From: Pedosphaera sp.
Lineage (GTDB): Bacteria; Verrucomicrobiota; Verrucomicrobiia; Limisphaerales; AAA164-E04
Assembly (NCBI GenBank): GCA_002686885.1
Contig: NYYT01000017.1
Location: forward strand, 41,063-87,276
DNA length: 46,214 nt
Reading direction: 5' to 3'
The translations under genes were made by a program, and so were the position numbers. Below, piece by piece: positions 25,122 to 34,388 of this stretch. How positions within the stretch are numbered: the first letter of the stretch is position 1; every line of letters begins with the position of its first letter. The notes below the pieces were generated by a model. The model did no database searches and had not been told where the DNA came from. It was given only the letters and a program-made list of their open reading frames with translations.

Positions 25122-26849
25122 TTAATCTCTCTCATTGAGGTTGTTCCAGTAACGCGCAATGGTTTCGGCGCTGGGTGTTTCCAATGGCCTGACCACGCGG
25201 ATTCCCAAAAATTGGGCATCGGTCAGATACCAGATGCTCTTGGGTAGCTGCGGATCCTGCATTTTCCATTGGGCGTCCGAGGCTCTGCGTGCTGCGCTCC
25301 GCATGGCTTCCGGGTAGTCATCCCAGGATCCTCCGCGGACGGTTCGGGGATAGAGTTTGTCTGAAAAACGAAAAGGATTGGCGCGGTCTCCGTTTTCCAA
25401 TGATTGGTAACCCGCCGCGTCATAGGCATCAATGACCCATTCAGCGACATTTCCATGCATGTCATAGAGGCCCCAAGGATTGGGTTTTTTGGTGCCCACC
25501 TTCTGATACTTGAAATCGGCATTGTCCGCATACCACTCGTAGTCCCCGATTTTTTCGCCATCATCGCCAAACCAGAAAGCGGTTGTGGTGCCAGCCCTGC
25601 AGGCATATTCCCACTCTGCCTCTGTGGGTAGGCGATAGAAGTGGCCGGTCTTGGCGCTGAGCCACTGACAATACTTGCTGGCTGCATGCTGGGTCATACT
25701 GATGGCTGGATAACCATCCTTGCCCATACCAAAACTCATCTCGACATAGGGTTTGGTGGGCTTGCTGACCGCATCGGCCAATGGGTCGTGATAGTCGTCA
25801 CCGGCATTGAGTAGCCGCGCCATTTCTTCGGGATACATGAAAAGCTCGTATTCATTCCAGGTGACCTCATGTTTGCCGATCCAGAAAGGGGACAAGGTGA
25901 TGTCTACCTGTGGGCCTTCATCTTCCCGACGACCGGATTCGCTTTCTGGGCTGCCCATTTTGAAGACACCCCCCTGGATGGCGACCATATCGAAAGTGAC
26001 AGAGGTTCCGGCTAAAGTCTCGGTGTAGTCCGTCATCTTTGACGCATCGGTCACGTCGGCTTTTTCCAGGATGCGCTGGTGCATGGCGTTGACCAGTTCC
26101 ATGTTGGCACCGCTTGGGCCGGTTTCAGCCTTGCGCGGGACCAGAGTGATCCCATCGGGCCACTGAGCGCCCTGATCGATCCAAAAGCGCAGGATATCGC
26201 TTTTGTCCTTGGCCATGGGACCATCCTTCTTGGCAGGAGGCATCAAGTCCTCATGATCTTCCGGCAAAATGGTAAAGGTATAAAGGCTGCTGAGTCCCGA
26301 GCGACCTGGGATGATGGCCTTGCCGGACTTGCCTCCTTCAAAAGCCAACTTTCTCTGGTCAAGGCGCAAATTCCCATCCGCGTGACCTTCGCGGTGACAA
26401 CCCACGCAATTCTGCTCCAGCACCGGCTGAACATCCTGGACGAAGTCCACCCGCATCGCAGGCTTCAACTCGACTTCCTCCGGCCAATCAGCTCCTTGCT
26501 CGATCCAGACCTTCAACAAATCCGTTTGTTCCTTGCTCAAGGGGTCTCCCTTGGGAGGCATGATGTCGTCATCGTCCGGATCCAGGATGGTCAGGGTGTA
26601 AAGCGAGCTTTCATCCGGATCTCCCGGAACCAGAGCGGTCCCGTATTCACCTCCCTTGATGACATTGGCACGAGTGTTCATCAACAACTCACCTTTGATG
26701 TTGTCGGGATTGTGGCAACTCAGGCACGTGCTCTCCAAAATGGGTTTGATGTGCCGTAAAAAGTCGACTTTTTCCTGAGCCTGAGCAGGCACCAGCAGAC
26801 TCATGACCAACGAGCCCGCGCCTATGTACTGAAGGGTTTTGGATTTCAT
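25122..26849 (-). CDS. Two planctomycete-type cytochrome domains fused to a SUMF1-fold domain
   Basis: Exported protein of about 575 residues from ATG 26849. A signal peptide (LQYIGAGSLVMSLLVPAQA) is followed by two tandem cytochrome domains, with heme motifs CLSCH and CVGCH, each ending with MPP and a WIxQGA segment. A C-terminal formylglycine-generating-enzyme-like domain follows: MVAIQGGVFKMGS, WIGKHEVTWNEYE, RLPTEAEWEYACRAG, GLYDMHGNVAEWV, VRGGSW. The region that holds catalytic cysteines in true FGE reads MRSAARRASD and lacks them, so sulfatase activation is unlikely; a binding or other SUMF1-fold role is more probable. The track start at 27038 adds 63 residues without signal character. 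It is divergent from the sigma-like gene at 27037. Confidence 0.87.
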   Translation of the reverse strand: MKSKTLQYIGAGSLVMSLLVPAQAQEKVDFLRHIKPILESTCLSCHNPDNIKGELLMNTRANVIKGGEYGTALVPGDPDESSLYTLTILDPDDDDIMPPKGDPLSKEQTDLLKVWIEQGADWPEEVELKPAMRVDFVQDVQPVLEQNCVGCHREGHADGNLRLDQRKLAFEGGKSGKAIIPGRSGLSSLYTFTILPEDHEDLMPPAKKDGPMAKDKSDILRFWIDQGAQWPDGITLVPRKAETGPSGANMELVNAMHQRILEKADVTDASKMTDYTETLAGTSVTFDMVAIQGGVFKMGSPESESGRREDEGPQVDITLSPFWIGKHEVTWNEYELFMYPEEMARLLNAGDDYHDPLADAVSKPTKPYVEMSFGMGKDGYPAISMTQHAASKYCQWLSAKTGHFYRLPTEAEWEYACRAGTTTAFWFGDDGEKIGDYEWYADNADFKYQKVGTKKPNPWGLYDMHGNVAEWVIDAYDAAGYQSLENGDRANPFRFSDKLYPRTVRGGSWDDYPEAMRSAARRASDAQWKMQDPQLPKSIWYLTDAQFLGIRVVRPLETPSAETIARYWNNLNERD

Positions 26850-27036
26850 GGATGAACGAATGATTTCAATGTGAAGATTGCGTCCTGGGTTGTCAACCAT
26901 CGGCTGGAGGATCCGAAGACATGCCTTTGCTTTCTTGCCTTTCACACATACTTGGACTCTTGGCTGTCCGATTTGATTCATAAAAAAGGGGCAAAAACCA
27001 TGCAATTGTGCTAAATTAGTCTTTGTCTTTGCCTCC

Positions 27037-27507
27037 ATGATGCAATCTCCCTGGCAACAAAATCAGTGGCCTCTGGAACGCTGGATCCGGCAAGAGCTCT
27101 CCACTATGTTGCGCAGCCTTCGGCCGGGAAACGGACCCGCAAATCATTTCCTGGCTGCCTATCGGCTGCATGCTCTTTTTTTTCAAACGGCTCGGCTTCA
27201 TGCTGAGACATGGAGTATTCGGCGAGACTTCTACCTCAAGGCCTGTCTACAGTTGCTTTCGTTGTGGCGTGATTTTGACCAACAGGGTCGAGGTTGGCAT
27301 TTGCAGACCTCTGGATCGGTGTCGACTCAATCGTTACCCGTGGATGCTTCCGGCCATCTCATGGTGGAGGACCCTGTTAAAGTGGGGCTTTGGGCGATGG
27401 TGTCCCTTTTTGGAATGGCGCAGGTGGAGGTCGCTGAGATTCTTGGGTGGACAGAGTCCTCCGTGCAACGCGCTTTGAGCGAATTCCAACCCACGTGGAG
27501 CTCTTGA
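27037..27507 (+). CDS. Small ECF-sigma-factor-like protein
   Basis: A 156-residue protein I do not recognise with certainty. The C-terminal segment DPVKVGLWAMVSLFGMAQ then VEVAEILGWTESSVQRAL has the form of sigma-70 region 4 (helix-turn-helix). The N-terminal half (WIRQELSTMLRSL, RRDFYLKACLQLLSLW) resembles in spacing the short ECF sigma factors of PVC bacteria but is degenerate. It starts next to the far upstream limit of the divergent cytochrome/SUMF1 reading frame, with a shared 187-base intergenic stretch, and ends 41 bases before the acetylesterase-like gene. It may regulate either neighbour. Start ATG 27037 or 27040. Alternative: an unrelated HTH protein. Confidence 0.55.
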   Translation: MMQSPWQQNQWPLERWIRQELSTMLRSLRPGNGPANHFLAAYRLHALFFQTARLHAETWSIRRDFYLKACLQLLSLWRDFDQQGRGWHLQTSGSVSTQSLPVDASGHLMVEDPVKVGLWAMVSLFGMAQVEVAEILGWTESSVQRALSEFQPTWSS

Positions 27508-27548
27508 TTCCGGCTCTATTCGAAAGAAAATCTTCATCTCCGTCCACT

Positions 27549-28709
27549 ATGAAAGCCCCTTATAGTAAAACTGTCCATTGCTTGCCGTTAATGATCTCCT
27601 GCATGGCTTTCTTTTTTGTGCAAAGGGCCTTAGCGGCAGAAAAACCTGTAAAGGTATTCATTCTGGCGGGACAATCCAATATGGAGGGAAAGGGCTTTCC
27701 TCGACCTCTTGCCTGGCAGGTTTCACAGCCTGCCTACCGGGAACGTTACCAGCACTTGATCCAGGACAGCGATTGCGATGCCTTCGTGGCGGCCTTGGAA
27801 CGATCCTTGAGCGAGGATCCCAAGGCACCCCTTTATCGCTGGAGTTCGCGTTCGGATGTATGGGTGGATTTTCATGATCGTCATGGAGACCTTTCGGTGG
27901 GATATAGCCCTAACAAGGATTGTTTTGGACCCGAGCTGAACATGGGGCATGTGTTGGGGGATTCTTTTGACGAACCCGTATGTCTCATCAAAACAGCCTG
28001 GGGAGGGAAGGCCTTAGGGCGAGGCTTCCTCCCGCCAAGCATGAGGGCCACTCCTGAAGACTGGGAGCGGATCGCGGCCGATGAGGGAAAAACAACGGAG
28101 GAAGTCAAGATGACCCATGGGGTTTTCTATGATCGAATGCTTGAGGAGATCCAGCAGGCCTTCAAGCATCTGTCCAAAAGGCATCCTGCCTATCAGAATC
28201 AAGGATATGTCGTCGAAGGCTTTGTCTGGTTTCAAGGTTGGAACGATCAATTCAAGGATAGCTACAGAGACCGCTACCAGCTCCATCTCGCCGCTTTGAT
28301 TCAGGACATCAGGCGAGACCTTGGGCATCCGCAGTTGCCGATGATTATCGGCCAATTAGGTCACGACGGGGATAAAAAAGGCATGTATCCACGCGATGCC
28401 CAAGGACAATTCACCGCTCAGGCAGTGATTCGCAAGGCCCAGTGGGACGTAGCCCATCAAGAGGATGGCATCTCAGGGGTGGCCTGCGTCCGAACCGCTC
28501 CCTTTTGGGACATGGAGGCTGATGGCATCTACTACGGGCCAGGGGGATGGCAAAAAGATGTGGAACGCTGGCGCCAGTTTGGTGACGACCGGCCCTACCA
28601 TTATCTCGGCAGTCCCTGGTTTTTTGCCCAAGTCGGCACCTCTTTCGGAAAAGCCATGCTTGAGATGCTTTCCGACTCGACTTCCAAGTTGATTCCGAAC
28701 TCGAACTGA
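27549..28709 (+). CDS. Sialate O-acetylesterase-like (SASA/SGNH) exported hydrolase
   Basis: Carbohydrate-esterase-like protein of 386 residues. A signal peptide is visible from ATG 27549 (LPLMISCMAFFFVQRALA) and the mature protein opens KVFILAGQSNMEGKG, where GQSNM holds the nucleophilic Ser of the SASA domain. Further family segments are LIKTAWGGKALGRGFLPPS and VEGFVWFQGWNDQ. The track start at 27447 overlaps the sigma-like gene and is unlikely. It probably removes acetyl groups from glycans outside the cytoplasm; the precise substrate is inference. A hairpin-like region follows the stop. Confidence 0.88.
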   Translation: MKAPYSKTVHCLPLMISCMAFFFVQRALAAEKPVKVFILAGQSNMEGKGFPRPLAWQVSQPAYRERYQHLIQDSDCDAFVAALERSLSEDPKAPLYRWSSRSDVWVDFHDRHGDLSVGYSPNKDCFGPELNMGHVLGDSFDEPVCLIKTAWGGKALGRGFLPPSMRATPEDWERIAADEGKTTEEVKMTHGVFYDRMLEEIQQAFKHLSKRHPAYQNQGYVVEGFVWFQGWNDQFKDSYRDRYQLHLAALIQDIRRDLGHPQLPMIIGQLGHDGDKKGMYPRDAQGQFTAQAVIRKAQWDVAHQEDGISGVACVRTAPFWDMEADGIYYGPGGWQKDVERWRQFGDDRPYHYLGSPWFFAQVGTSFGKAMLEMLSDSTSKLIPNSN

Positions 28710-28722
28710 GTCCAGTCCAACA

Positions 28723-28776
28723 GCCTTTGACTGCAGAGGCGTGGGTGCTTTTTTTGGCCCGTTCTAGCGGGTTTTT
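28723..28776 (+). terminator. Possible terminator between convergent genes
   Basis: Two weak hairpins with T tracts follow the acetylesterase-like gene: GCCTTTGACTGCAGAGGC, then TTTTTTT at 28749-28755; and CCCGTTCTAGCGGG followed by TTTTT. The second overlaps the stop of the minus-strand prepilin gene. Stems are short, so confidence is modest. Confidence 0.4.
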
Positions 28777-29603
28777 CCTGGCTTGAGAGCAGAAGTGCGC
28801 TGCGACATCCAGAGAACATCCGGGTTGTTAGGCGAAGCCACATTCAGAGGAATCGTCTGGCCGTAATTCGGAGCCTCTACCGTTCGGTTGTCGACCCATT
28901 TCTTGATTTCGGAATGGCCGTCGGCAAAGGAGAAACCACAGGCACCATTGTGGTAACTGGCAGGGAAGTCGATGATGCGAGCCTGGCTCATGGTGTGCGG
29001 ATGCTGGATCTGCACCGCAAAGGCTGCGTCGTTGATGCTACCCGGGTGCTCATCCACCAGAATCCATGTCATGGATGGACCTGGGTCGATGAGATCGGAT
29101 TCCTTGTTGAAGGTTCTGTAGGTGGAGCCCGGCAGCCATCCGCCATGATCAAAGGCCTGACTCATGGAATTGCTGCGGACCCGCGGCAGGGATTCACCTC
29201 GAACTTTGACCATCGCTTTGTCGGATGGGCACTTGAAGATGGTGTGACTTCCGCCGGTGTAATCCCAAAGCGGACTCGTTTCAATGTGCAGGGTTCTATC
29301 CCAATTGGCACGGTTACCCCCATCGTAGTTGAGAGTGCCGTCGATCCATTCGGGGCGACCGTTGTGGAGATTGAGTGAGGATACCAGCCACCCGTTGTTG
29401 TCATCTGCGTAATAGCGCCAAGCCAGCATGAGTTGCTTGAGGTTGTTCATGCAGCTGATGCCTTGGGCCTTTGCCTTTGCCTTGCCCAATGCTGGAAGAA
29501 GCATGCCGGCAAGGATGGCGATAATGGCAATGACCACCAGAAGTTCGATCAGCGTAAAGCCTTTCAGAGACTGGGTGCGATAGGTGGGAGTGAGTTTTTT
29601 CAT
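28764..29603 (-). CDS. Prepilin-type protein with H-x9-DG motif
   Basis: Pseudopilin-like protein of 279 residues. The N-terminal cleavage and methylation motif is [25 protein letters not shown], preceded by a basic leader ([14 protein letters not shown]). [20 protein letters not shown] and the C-terminal [12 protein letters not shown] (H-x9-DG) place it in the large PVC family often annotated as DUF1559-like or type II secretion protein G-like. Function is unknown; multiple copies per genome are usual. It stands alone between a convergent acetylesterase-like gene and a divergent SGNH/dehydrogenase gene. The 272-base upstream gap shows no feature I can support. Confidence 0.9.
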   Translation of the reverse strand: MKKLTPTYRTQSLKGFTLIELLVVIAIIAILAGMLLPALGKAKAKAQGISCMNNLKQLMLAWRYYADDNNGWLVSSLNLHNGRPEWIDGTLNYDGGNRANWDRTLHIETSPLWDYTGGSHTIFKCPSDKAMVKVRGESLPRVRSNSMSQAFDHGGWLPGSTYRTFNKESDLIDPGPSMTWILVDEHPGSINDAAFAVQIQHPHTMSQARIIDFPASYHNGACGFSFADGHSEIKKWVDNRTVEAPNYGQTIPLNVASPNNPDVLWMSQRTSALKPGKTR

Positions 29604-29875
29604 GACCTTGGGAATGATTGAATCCTAAACACATGGCCCAATCTGTCAACAGCTTGCTTGGCATCTTTCAAGGATTCCAAGGGAATAAGGGAAGGCAAGC
29701 CGTTGGATGCATCCTTGGACCTGTATGCCAGATCGCTATCCAAGTTCAGTGGGGCCTGAGCGCTTCTGAGCCGTTCAGAAAACCCAAGACCTGCAGCAGT
29801 GACCTTTTTGGAATTTCAGGTTGCGAAGTTGTTTCTGAAACGTTCAAATGTCCGCACCTCAAAAACGCCTGAAAT

Positions 29876-32752
29876 ATGAAGTATCACATCTCACCTATCT
29901 TCCACTCACTGAGCGCCTGCCTATTGGCTGCCTTCGTTTCCATGACTCCTCAGGGGCAGTGTCAGCTTCAAATCAAAGACGGAGATCGCATCGCTCTCAT
30001 CGGGAATTCATTGGCTAGTCGCATGCAATACAGCGGGTGGCTGGAGTCCATGCTCCAAAGCCAATCGGAAGGGAAACATCTGGTGGTAAGGAATTTAGGT
30101 TTTCCGGGCGACCAGGTCGGAAAACGGCCGCGCAATAAAGGTTTCATGACGCCCGAGGAGTATCTCACCCATTGCGAGGCTGATATCATCTTTGCCATGT
30201 TTGGCTACAACGAATCCTTCGCGGGTGAAGCGGGATTGGAAGCTTTCTCCAAGTCGACGGTCGACATGATCGACCGTTACCGCGATCTCAAACCCAATGG
30301 TGAGTCCGAACCCGTCATCATTCTCTTTTCTCCCATCGCGCACGAGGATCTGGGGGACCGAAACATGCCTGATGGGGTAGAAAACAACGCGCGTCTTGCG
30401 CTCTACACCGCTGCCTTGAGACAGGTGGCCGTTGAAAAAAATGTGACCTTTGTCGATCTTTTTGCTGCCAGTCAGGCGCTCTATCAGGCCTCGGATAAAC
30501 CGCTCACTTTGAATGGTATCCACTTGAACGACGAGGGGAACCGTCTGGTGGGGCAGTTTATCGCCTCCACCTTGCTCAATACCACTTTCTCAGCCACTTC
30601 CCAACTGGAGGCTCTGAGACAACTGGTGCTCGACAAAAATGTGCACTGGTTCAACCGGTATCGTGCAACCGATGGCAATGACGTGTGGGGTGGACGATCC
30701 ACCCTGAAATTTGTCAACGAGCAAACCAATCGGGAGGTGCTCATGCACGAATTGATTCAATTGGACATCATGACAGCCAATCGTGATCTGCGTATCTGGA
30801 TGCATCTGGATGGTCGCAGCAAACCAGTGGATGACAGCAATGTGCCTCCTTCGGTGGCGGTGATTTCCAACGTGGGTGGGGGAAGCCCCAGCTCCAGCGC
30901 CCAGAAGGAGGGTAATTTGAAGTATTTGAGCGGGGAAGCTGGCCTCGAAAAGATGACGGTCCCCGAGGGCTTTGAGGTTGGTTTATTTGCGGACGAAGCG
31001 CGGTTTCCTGAGTTGGTGAACCCCGTGCAACTTGCAGTGGATCCTCAGGGCCGACTGTGGGCCGCTGCCTGGAAAACGTATCCCAAATGGGAGCCGCTGA
31101 AGGAAATGGATGATCGCCTGCTCATCTTGCCGGATGATAATCGGGATGGGGTCGCCGATCGTGCGATTACCTTTGCCAAAGTGCACAATCCAACAGGGTT
31201 TGAATTTTGGAATGGGGGCGTGCTGGTTGCTTCCCAGCCGGATATCCTATTTCTCAAGGATAATGATGGCGATGATGTGGCGGACGAGCGAGTGGTTTAT
31301 CTGGAGGGTATTGGCTCGGCAGATACCCATCATGCCGCCAATGCCTTTGTGTATGGCCCGGATGGTGGCATTTACTGGCAGAGTGGCATCTTTTTGGTCA
31401 ACAACATCGAACACCCCTGGAGTCCTTCGCTCAATACGGGTTCCTCCGGGATGTTCCGATTCGATCCTCGACGCTACCACATCAGTTACCATGCCGATAA
31501 CAGCCCCAATCCTCATGGTGTCAGTTTTGATAAATGGGGCTACCATTACGCGACCGATGGTACGGGGGGGCGAGCCTATCAGGTGGTGCCCGCAGAAAAG
31601 GGGTTCAAGATGCAAAAGCTTCTCGAAATGCAGGTGCGTCCCGTGCCCGCCAATGGGGTGATTTCAAGCCAACAGTTTCCGGAGGACTACCAGGGAAGGT
31701 TCATGATTGCCAACACCATCGGATTCCTAGGGATCAAACAGTATGCATTAGAACGCGATGGTGATAGCGGTAAGGTCTGGGGTGAACCTCTGGGAGATCT
31801 CCTTTCTTCGAGTGATAAAAATTTCCGACCCAGCGACATTGAGTTTGGATCCGACGGGGCCCTCTACATCTCTGACTGGCACAACGTCATTATCGGGCAC
31901 ATGCAGCACAACGTGCGCGACCCGAATCGTGATCATGACTACGGGCGCGTTTATCGTATGACCTACAAAGGCCGGCCCCTTCAATCGCCTGTCGCCATCG
32001 CAGGAGCTTCCCTGGATGCTTTGATGAAAAATCTGGAGCATCCCGTGGATGGCGTGCGTTACCGCACGCGCATCGAACTCAGTGGTCGGCCGACTGCGGA
32101 GGTGGTTCAGGCAGCGCAGCGCTGGATAGGGCAGTGGGATCCAAAGAATGCTGACCATGCTCACCACCTGCTGGAGGGGCTTTGGTTGCATCAGCAACAC
32201 AACGTACGCAACACCGAATTGTTGACCCAACTTCTCCAATCACCGGTGGATCATGTGCGCAATGCCGCACGTACCGTTCAGCATCATTGGTTTGGGTCTG
32301 ATCAAGCCCCACCCACTCTGGAAGCCGAGGACATCCTGGTCACCACGGTTGCCCCAGGGGTGACTTCCCGCACCGATCAATTGGTGGAGGTAACCATCGG
32401 TACGGTTCCTGAAAAAATGAGCTACGATCTCAAGGATTTCGAAGTCAAGGCCGGGGCCACCGTCAAGGTTCGCTTCATCAACCATGATTTCATGCCTCAC
32501 AATATTGTCTTTGGCCGCCCAGGCTCAGCCAATGACATCGGCATGGCGGCCATCGCACTGGGGGCGGATGGTTTTGCCAAGGCCTTCATTCCTGACAATG
32601 ACAAGATCCTCAAGGCCTCCAAATTACTTCAAAGCAAGGAGGAAGAGGTGGTCACATTCAAGGCTCCATCCGAAGCAGGGGACTATGACTATCTATGCAC
32701 CTTTCCTGGACACCATCTGTTGATGCGTGGGGTCATGAAAGTGGTTCCTTGA
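29876..32752 (+). CDS. SGNH hydrolase + TIGR02604 dehydrogenase-like + azurin-like fusion
   Basis: Exported 958-residue protein with three recognisable parts. After a signal peptide (LSACLLAAFVSMTPQGQC), residues ~30-230 are an SGNH/GDSL-like hydrolase (IALIGNSLASRM with the candidate Ser; NGIHLNDEGN with the candidate Asp/His-like C-terminal motif). Residues ~355-640 match the PVC putative membrane-bound dehydrogenase propeller (VPEGFEVGLFAD, VDPQGRLWAAAWKTYP, LLILPDDNRDGVAD, DNSPNPHGVSFDKWGYHYATD). A helical, HEAT-like stretch follows. Residues ~835-958 form a cupredoxin: His in FMPHNIVFG, then CTFPGHHLLM, where Cys, His(+5) and Met(+9) match azurin spacing for a type 1 copper site. No CxxCH motif is present, so electrons would pass to copper rather than heme. 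Substrate unknown. A strong terminator follows. Confidence 0.88.
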   Translation: MKYHISPIFHSLSACLLAAFVSMTPQGQCQLQIKDGDRIALIGNSLASRMQYSGWLESMLQSQSEGKHLVVRNLGFPGDQVGKRPRNKGFMTPEEYLTHCEADIIFAMFGYNESFAGEAGLEAFSKSTVDMIDRYRDLKPNGESEPVIILFSPIAHEDLGDRNMPDGVENNARLALYTAALRQVAVEKNVTFVDLFAASQALYQASDKPLTLNGIHLNDEGNRLVGQFIASTLLNTTFSATSQLEALRQLVLDKNVHWFNRYRATDGNDVWGGRSTLKFVNEQTNREVLMHELIQLDIMTANRDLRIWMHLDGRSKPVDDSNVPPSVAVISNVGGGSPSSSAQKEGNLKYLSGEAGLEKMTVPEGFEVGLFADEARFPELVNPVQLAVDPQGRLWAAAWKTYPKWEPLKEMDDRLLILPDDNRDGVADRAITFAKVHNPTGFEFWNGGVLVASQPDILFLKDNDGDDVADERVVYLEGIGSADTHHAANAFVYGPDGGIYWQSGIFLVNNIEHPWSPSLNTGSSGMFRFDPRRYHISYHADNSPNPHGVSFDKWGYHYATDGTGGRAYQVVPAEKGFKMQKLLEMQVRPVPANGVISSQQFPEDYQGRFMIANTIGFLGIKQYALERDGDSGKVWGEPLGDLLSSSDKNFRPSDIEFGSDGALYISDWHNVIIGHMQHNVRDPNRDHDYGRVYRMTYKGRPLQSPVAIAGASLDALMKNLEHPVDGVRYRTRIELSGRPTAEVVQAAQRWIGQWDPKNADHAHHLLEGLWLHQQHNVRNTELLTQLLQSPVDHVRNAARTVQHHWFGSDQAPPTLEAEDILVTTVAPGVTSRTDQLVEVTIGTVPEKMSYDLKDFEVKAGATVKVRFINHDFMPHNIVFGRPGSANDIGMAAIALGADGFAKAFIPDNDKILKASKLLQSKEEEVVTFKAPSEAGDYDYLCTFPGHHLLMRGVMKVVP

Positions 32753-32826
32753 TCGTGATATCGGGCTTCCCCCCGAGTGTGAGGATCCTCCCACTCGGAA
32801 GACATGAACCCTGCCTTTCAAAAAGT

Positions 32827-32872
32827 AAAAGCGCGTGATCGGAGCAACCCCTTGCTGATCACGCGCTTTTTT
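32827..32872. terminator. Bidirectional intrinsic terminator between convergent genes
   Basis: AAAAGCGCGTGATC (32827-32840) and GATCACGCGCTTTT (32857-32870) form a 14-bp perfect stem, extended inside by AGCA/TGCT after a GG bulge. T tracts occur on both strands. It sits between the plus-strand fusion gene and the minus-strand oxidoreductase. Confidence 0.9.
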
Positions 32873-32906
32873 CAAACCGAGAAGATCTGCTTTTGGTAGA
32901 TCCTTC

Positions 32907-34262
32907 TCAAATCATCCAGCCGGGACGATATTCCCGTTGGATGAGGTCTGATATATCCATGTTGCGAGCTCTCAAGCGGGTGCTGTCCCACTCGATTTTT
33001 CCATCGACCTTGAGGGCGGCATTGCCTAACAGAATGGCTTCCGTCATCTGGGAGGCGTAATCAAAGCTGGACATGGCATTGCCGCCGCCCTTCATGGCAT
33101 CGACCCACTCGTTTTTCATGGCCTGGTCGCCACCACCGATACGTGGGATCCATGGTTCTGGTGCTTCGAAGTCCTTGAAACTGCCCCCGGGGAGAAGCTT
33201 CCAATCAGAACCGTAATCGTTGGGGGAATAGAGAACCCCCTTGTCACCGACCAAGAGGGAACCACTGTTGGTAGGCTTTTCTCCGTGGAACAAATCCATG
33301 GGCGGCAGGTTTTTCTTTCCATCGGGGAATTTGCCCTCGTACCAGAAGTAGGAAACCGGCGGCATGATGCCCCTGGCTCCGAATTCAGTGCGCGTCGTTG
33401 CCCAAGCTGGGAAGGTTTCCTGATTGATGGGGCCATGATCCAAGGCTTCAATACTCAACGGATGACCCAGCTTGAGTGCCATGAATGCCAGGTTCGCCGT
33501 ATGACAGCTCATGTCACCAATGGCTCCCGTGCCGAAATCCCACCAACCACGCCATTTGAAGGGGTGGTAGGCGTTGTGGTAAGGACGATCGGGTGCTGGG
33601 CCGAGAAAAAGATACCAATCCACATGGTTTGGAACAGCCATGGCTTCCGGGGGTCTTGCCGTGATGGAAGGCGCCTGAGGCCAGACCGGTCGGTTGGTCC
33701 AAACGTGCACTTCTCTCACGGGACCAATAGCTCCTGATTGGATCACTTCCACTCCTTTTCTCAGGCCGTCTGATGCTGTCCCTTGATTCCCCATTTGGGT
33801 GGTGACATTGTATTGCCGAGCTGCTTGACCCATACGGCGGGCCTCGTAGACGGAATGAGTCAAAGGTTTTTGACAGTAGACGTGTTTGCCCAGGCTCATG
33901 GCCATCAAACCAGCGGGAGCATGGGTGTGATCGGGCGTGCTGATGGTGACCGCATCAATTTCCGTATGCATTTCTTCAAGCATTTTGCGGAAATCTTTGT
34001 ATTTTTTTGCTTTTGGAAACTTTTGGGCCTTGGCGTCGAGGTGACCGAGATCAATGTCACAAATCGCAACGACATCCCCGAGATTGCCTGCTTGATCAAT
34101 ATCACCAGAGCCCTTGCCGCCGACGCCAATGCCGGCAAAGGCGATACGTTCATTGGCCCCAAAAACGCTTTTCGGGAAAAAATTAAAGGCAAAAGCCGAG
34201 GCCGAGGCAGTGCCCAGGAAGGATCTCCTGGAAACGTAGGTTTTGGAGTAAGTCTTTTTCAT
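32907..34262 (-). CDS. Gfo/Idh/MocA-family oxidoreductase with Tat signal (second copy)
   Basis: NAD(P)-dependent dehydrogenase of 451 residues, predicted Tat-exported (VSRRSFLGTASASAFAFNFF). The Rossmann motif is FAGIGVGGKGSGDID; the catalytic-region motif is QKPLTHSVYEARRM, the QKP variant common in Tat-exported family members of PVC bacteria. The C-terminal domain includes WWDFGTGAIGDMSCHTANLAF. It is distinct from the copy at 23689, which has EKP. It stands alone, convergent with the SGNH/azurin fusion and divergent from the unknown membrane protein. Substrate unknown. Confidence 0.92.
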   Translation of the reverse strand: MKKTYSKTYVSRRSFLGTASASAFAFNFFPKSVFGANERIAFAGIGVGGKGSGDIDQAGNLGDVVAICDIDLGHLDAKAQKFPKAKKYKDFRKMLEEMHTEIDAVTISTPDHTHAPAGLMAMSLGKHVYCQKPLTHSVYEARRMGQAARQYNVTTQMGNQGTASDGLRKGVEVIQSGAIGPVREVHVWTNRPVWPQAPSITARPPEAMAVPNHVDWYLFLGPAPDRPYHNAYHPFKWRGWWDFGTGAIGDMSCHTANLAFMALKLGHPLSIEALDHGPINQETFPAWATTRTEFGARGIMPPVSYFWYEGKFPDGKKNLPPMDLFHGEKPTNSGSLLVGDKGVLYSPNDYGSDWKLLPGGSFKDFEAPEPWIPRIGGGDQAMKNEWVDAMKGGGNAMSSFDYASQMTEAILLGNAALKVDGKIEWDSTRLRARNMDISDLIQREYRPGWMI

Positions 34263-34388
34263 GGCTTATTTAGGTTTGGGATAAGCCTTTACTAAACGCC
34301 CTACGGCGACTGGAAGCAAGTTCTGAAAATGGGAAACCTGCTTCGGTGGTCGAACCAAGGCGATTGACCTGATGACATTTGGGTTTGC

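Noticed and set aside
26079-26759. 226-aa plus-strand ORF
   Set aside because: Antisense to the cytochrome part of the SUMF1-fold gene; no motif.
25122-26849. True formylglycine-generating enzyme for sulfatases
   Set aside because: The catalytic Cys region lacks cysteines, and no sulfatase gene is present in the window.
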